64,000 nucleotides of DNA, taken from contig NZ_QREG01000024.1 of assembly GCF_003386095.1 (NCBI RefSeq), forward strand, positions 21,554-85,553. The letters run 5' to 3'. The notes beneath the pieces are model-generated. The model worked only from the letters and a program-made list of their open reading frames with translations, was not told the origin of the DNA and made no database searches. This document shows, in pieces, positions 63,027-64,000 of the stretch. The translations under genes and the position numbers were made by a program. Numbering within the stretch: position 1 is the first letter of the stretch; each line of letters begins with the position of its first letter. Source of the stretch: Marinoscillum furvescens DSM 4134. GTDB lineage: Bacteria; Bacteroidota; Bacteroidia; Cytophagales; Cyclobacteriaceae.

Positions 63027-63890
63027 ATGACAAACCTCAAAATCGGAGGCGTACCAGAATATTTCAACCTTCCTATCCATCACGCAATTGCCAGCAAACA
63101 ACTAGTTTCGAAAAATATCGAACTAAAATGGCAAGCTGTACCGGAAGGTACTGGCGCCCTGTCACAGCTACTGCATACGGGTGAGCTAGACCTGGCCGTC
63201 ATACTTCTGGAGGGTGTCACCAAGAGCATTTTGGAAGGCAACCACATCCGCATCCTCAAAAACTACGTAGAATCCCCCCTCAAATGGGGAGTACACAGCA
63301 CTATAAATAATGCTGAGATACTGCCGGAGACCATGCATTCCCGCCGTGTGGCGATCAGCCGATTCGGGTCAGGATCCCACATGATGTCTTACCTGCTGGC
63401 CGAAAAGTACCAGTGGTCACCCGAAAGCTTGGACTTTGTGGTGGTCAACAATCTGGATGGAGCTCGAGCTGCTTTTGCGCGACAGGAGGTAGATCTTTTT
63501 CTCTGGGAAAAATACACCACCCACCCGTATGTAGAAGCAGGAGAAATAAGCCGCATCGACGTACTGGAGACACCCTGGCCATGCTTTGTACTAGCAGCAA
63601 ACACTGCTACGCTGCAAAATCACGGCGATGAGGTCCGTGAGGTACTGCAAACCATCAATAGTCACTGCCACCACCTGCAAACCTCAGCAAACCTGGCTGA
63701 GCAAATAATGAAAGCCTATGACCTGAGCCCACAGCATGCCCAGCGAGCTGCAGAGGAAGTACGCTGGTCTACGGACTTTGGCATAGATGCTCAGGCCATT
63801 GAGAAAGTGGTGAATACCTATCAAGACCTACAAATCATCTCTACAGAAGAACCTCATTCGGCTGCCTCGGTGATCGAGCAGATGGCCTAA
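63027..63890 (+). CDS. NMT1/SBP-fold protein without signal peptide
   Basis: A 287-residue protein of the substrate-binding-protein fold, close to the NMT1/THI5-like and YxPEHFST-type families: KIGGVPEYFNLPIHHAI, TGELDLAVILLEGVTKSI, SRFGSGSHMMSYLLAEKYQW. It has no signal peptide or lipobox, so it is cytoplasmic and not a normal ABC binding protein. Ligand unknown; a binding or metabolic role is possible. A TTTG/CATCTTTG-like box near 62992-62999 may be its promoter. The ATG at 63027 follows that; a TTG at 62997 lies in the box. Confidence 0.8.
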   Translation: MTNLKIGGVPEYFNLPIHHAIASKQLVSKNIELKWQAVPEGTGALSQLLHTGELDLAVILLEGVTKSILEGNHIRILKNYVESPLKWGVHSTINNAEILPETMHSRRVAISRFGSGSHMMSYLLAEKYQWSPESLDFVVVNNLDGARAAFARQEVDLFLWEKYTTHPYVEAGEISRIDVLETPWPCFVLAANTATLQNHGDEVREVLQTINSHCHHLQTSANLAEQIMKAYDLSPQHAQRAAEEVRWSTDFGIDAQAIEKVVNTYQDLQIISTEEPHSAASVIEQMA

Positions 63891-63905
63891 CGAGAAGCTG
63901 TATTA

Positions 63906-64000
63906 ATCGAGTAGAGCAAAGTAAAGGAGACTTTTAGACCTTCGGAAACCCGGAAAGGATTTCTTCTTTACTTCAGCCCTCTCACACCACCGTACGTACG
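63906..64000 (-). mobile_element. Group II intron 3' end (domain VI and part of domain V)
   Basis: On the minus strand, CGTACGTACGGTGGT at the window edge is the 3' strand of domain V (as in Ll.LtrB, GTACGTACGGT). Domain VI then folds: GAG (63983-63981) with CTC (63911-63909), AGGGC (63980-63976) with GCTCT (63917-63913), and GAAGTAAAG (63974-63966) with CTTTACTTT (63926-63918). The A at 63912 is bulged, 7 nt from the intron end: the branch point. The intron ends ...CTACTCGAT at 63906, a standard AY 3' end. The 5' part and any reverse transcriptase lie outside the window. The insertion is 15 nt after the stop of the gene at 63890, in antisense to it. Confidence 0.85.

Noticed and set aside
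1..64000. tRNA, rRNA, CRISPR arrays or insertion sequences
   Set aside because: No cloverleaf-like, repeat-spacer or transposase signals were found by eye; the only mobile element is the intron end at the right edge.

Overview
The window looks like chromosomal DNA of a Bacteroidota bacterium, most likely a marine Cytophagales-type lineage. The signs are: a type IX secretion C-terminal sorting signal (56853-59963); a PID-CTERM-like small protein (56678-56839); a fused SecDF; TonB; many short lipoprotein signal peptides; weak Shine-Dalgarno signals with A-rich leaders; several -7 boxes of the TAnnTTTG type used by this phylum; and three sodium-symporter or TRAP-type uptake components. The genus is inferred only loosely. 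No tRNA, rRNA, CRISPR array or insertion sequence was seen.

Region 1 (1-7720) is a sugar-acquisition locus. A tight leftward operon (secreted FAD oxidoreductase, sodium:solute symporter, DUF4434 protein, AGE epimerase running off the left edge) diverges from a ROK regulator, with AT-rich palindromes between them. Region 2 (7802-17517) is a leftward compatible-solute or glycoside locus: PAP2/vanadium-haloperoxidase-like lipoprotein, trehalase, SGLT symporter, glycerol kinase, glycerol-3-phosphate dehydrogenase and a GH13 alpha-glucosidase. It starts next to a repeat-rich control region that also faces a 27-residue membrane peptide gene. I infer that it imports a glucosylated solute and splits it into glucose and glycerol.

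Region 3 (17892-24012) holds delta-1-pyrroline-5-carboxylate dehydrogenase, a YjjG-type nucleotidase with an ArsR regulator, a secreted carboxypeptidase-regulatory-like protein, an M19 dipeptidase and a lipoprotein. Region 4 (25240-30688) is the kynurenine pathway, with two divergent arms around a shared inverted repeat: 3-hydroxyanthranilate dioxygenase, kynureninase and kynurenine monooxygenase one way, an SDR protein and an aminomuconate-semialdehyde-type dehydrogenase the other.

Region 5 (30660-44958) is mostly core: a TerB-like protein, a carotenoid desaturase, an MltF-like transglycosylase, Dxs, ScpA, Ndk, and the run NrnA, two FKBP lipoproteins, RdgB, uridine kinase, then SecDF. Region 6 (45150-53635) mixes small envelope, redox and signalling genes with TonB and ClpB, including a conserved-looking 55-residue Cys protein. 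Region 7 (53099-59963) reads as one leftward six-gene operon: giant T9SS beta-propeller protein, PID-CTERM peptide, DadA-like oxidoreductase, class A beta-lactamase-like hydrolase, Crp/Fnr regulator, DinB protein.

Region 8 (60074-64000) has a DUF433/DUF5615 toxin-antitoxin pair, an esterase lipoprotein, a Tat-exported TRAP binding protein without its permease, and an NMT1-fold protein that lacks a signal peptide. The right edge cuts through the 3' end of a group II intron (domain VI and half of domain V) on the minus strand, inserted 15 nt after that last gene.
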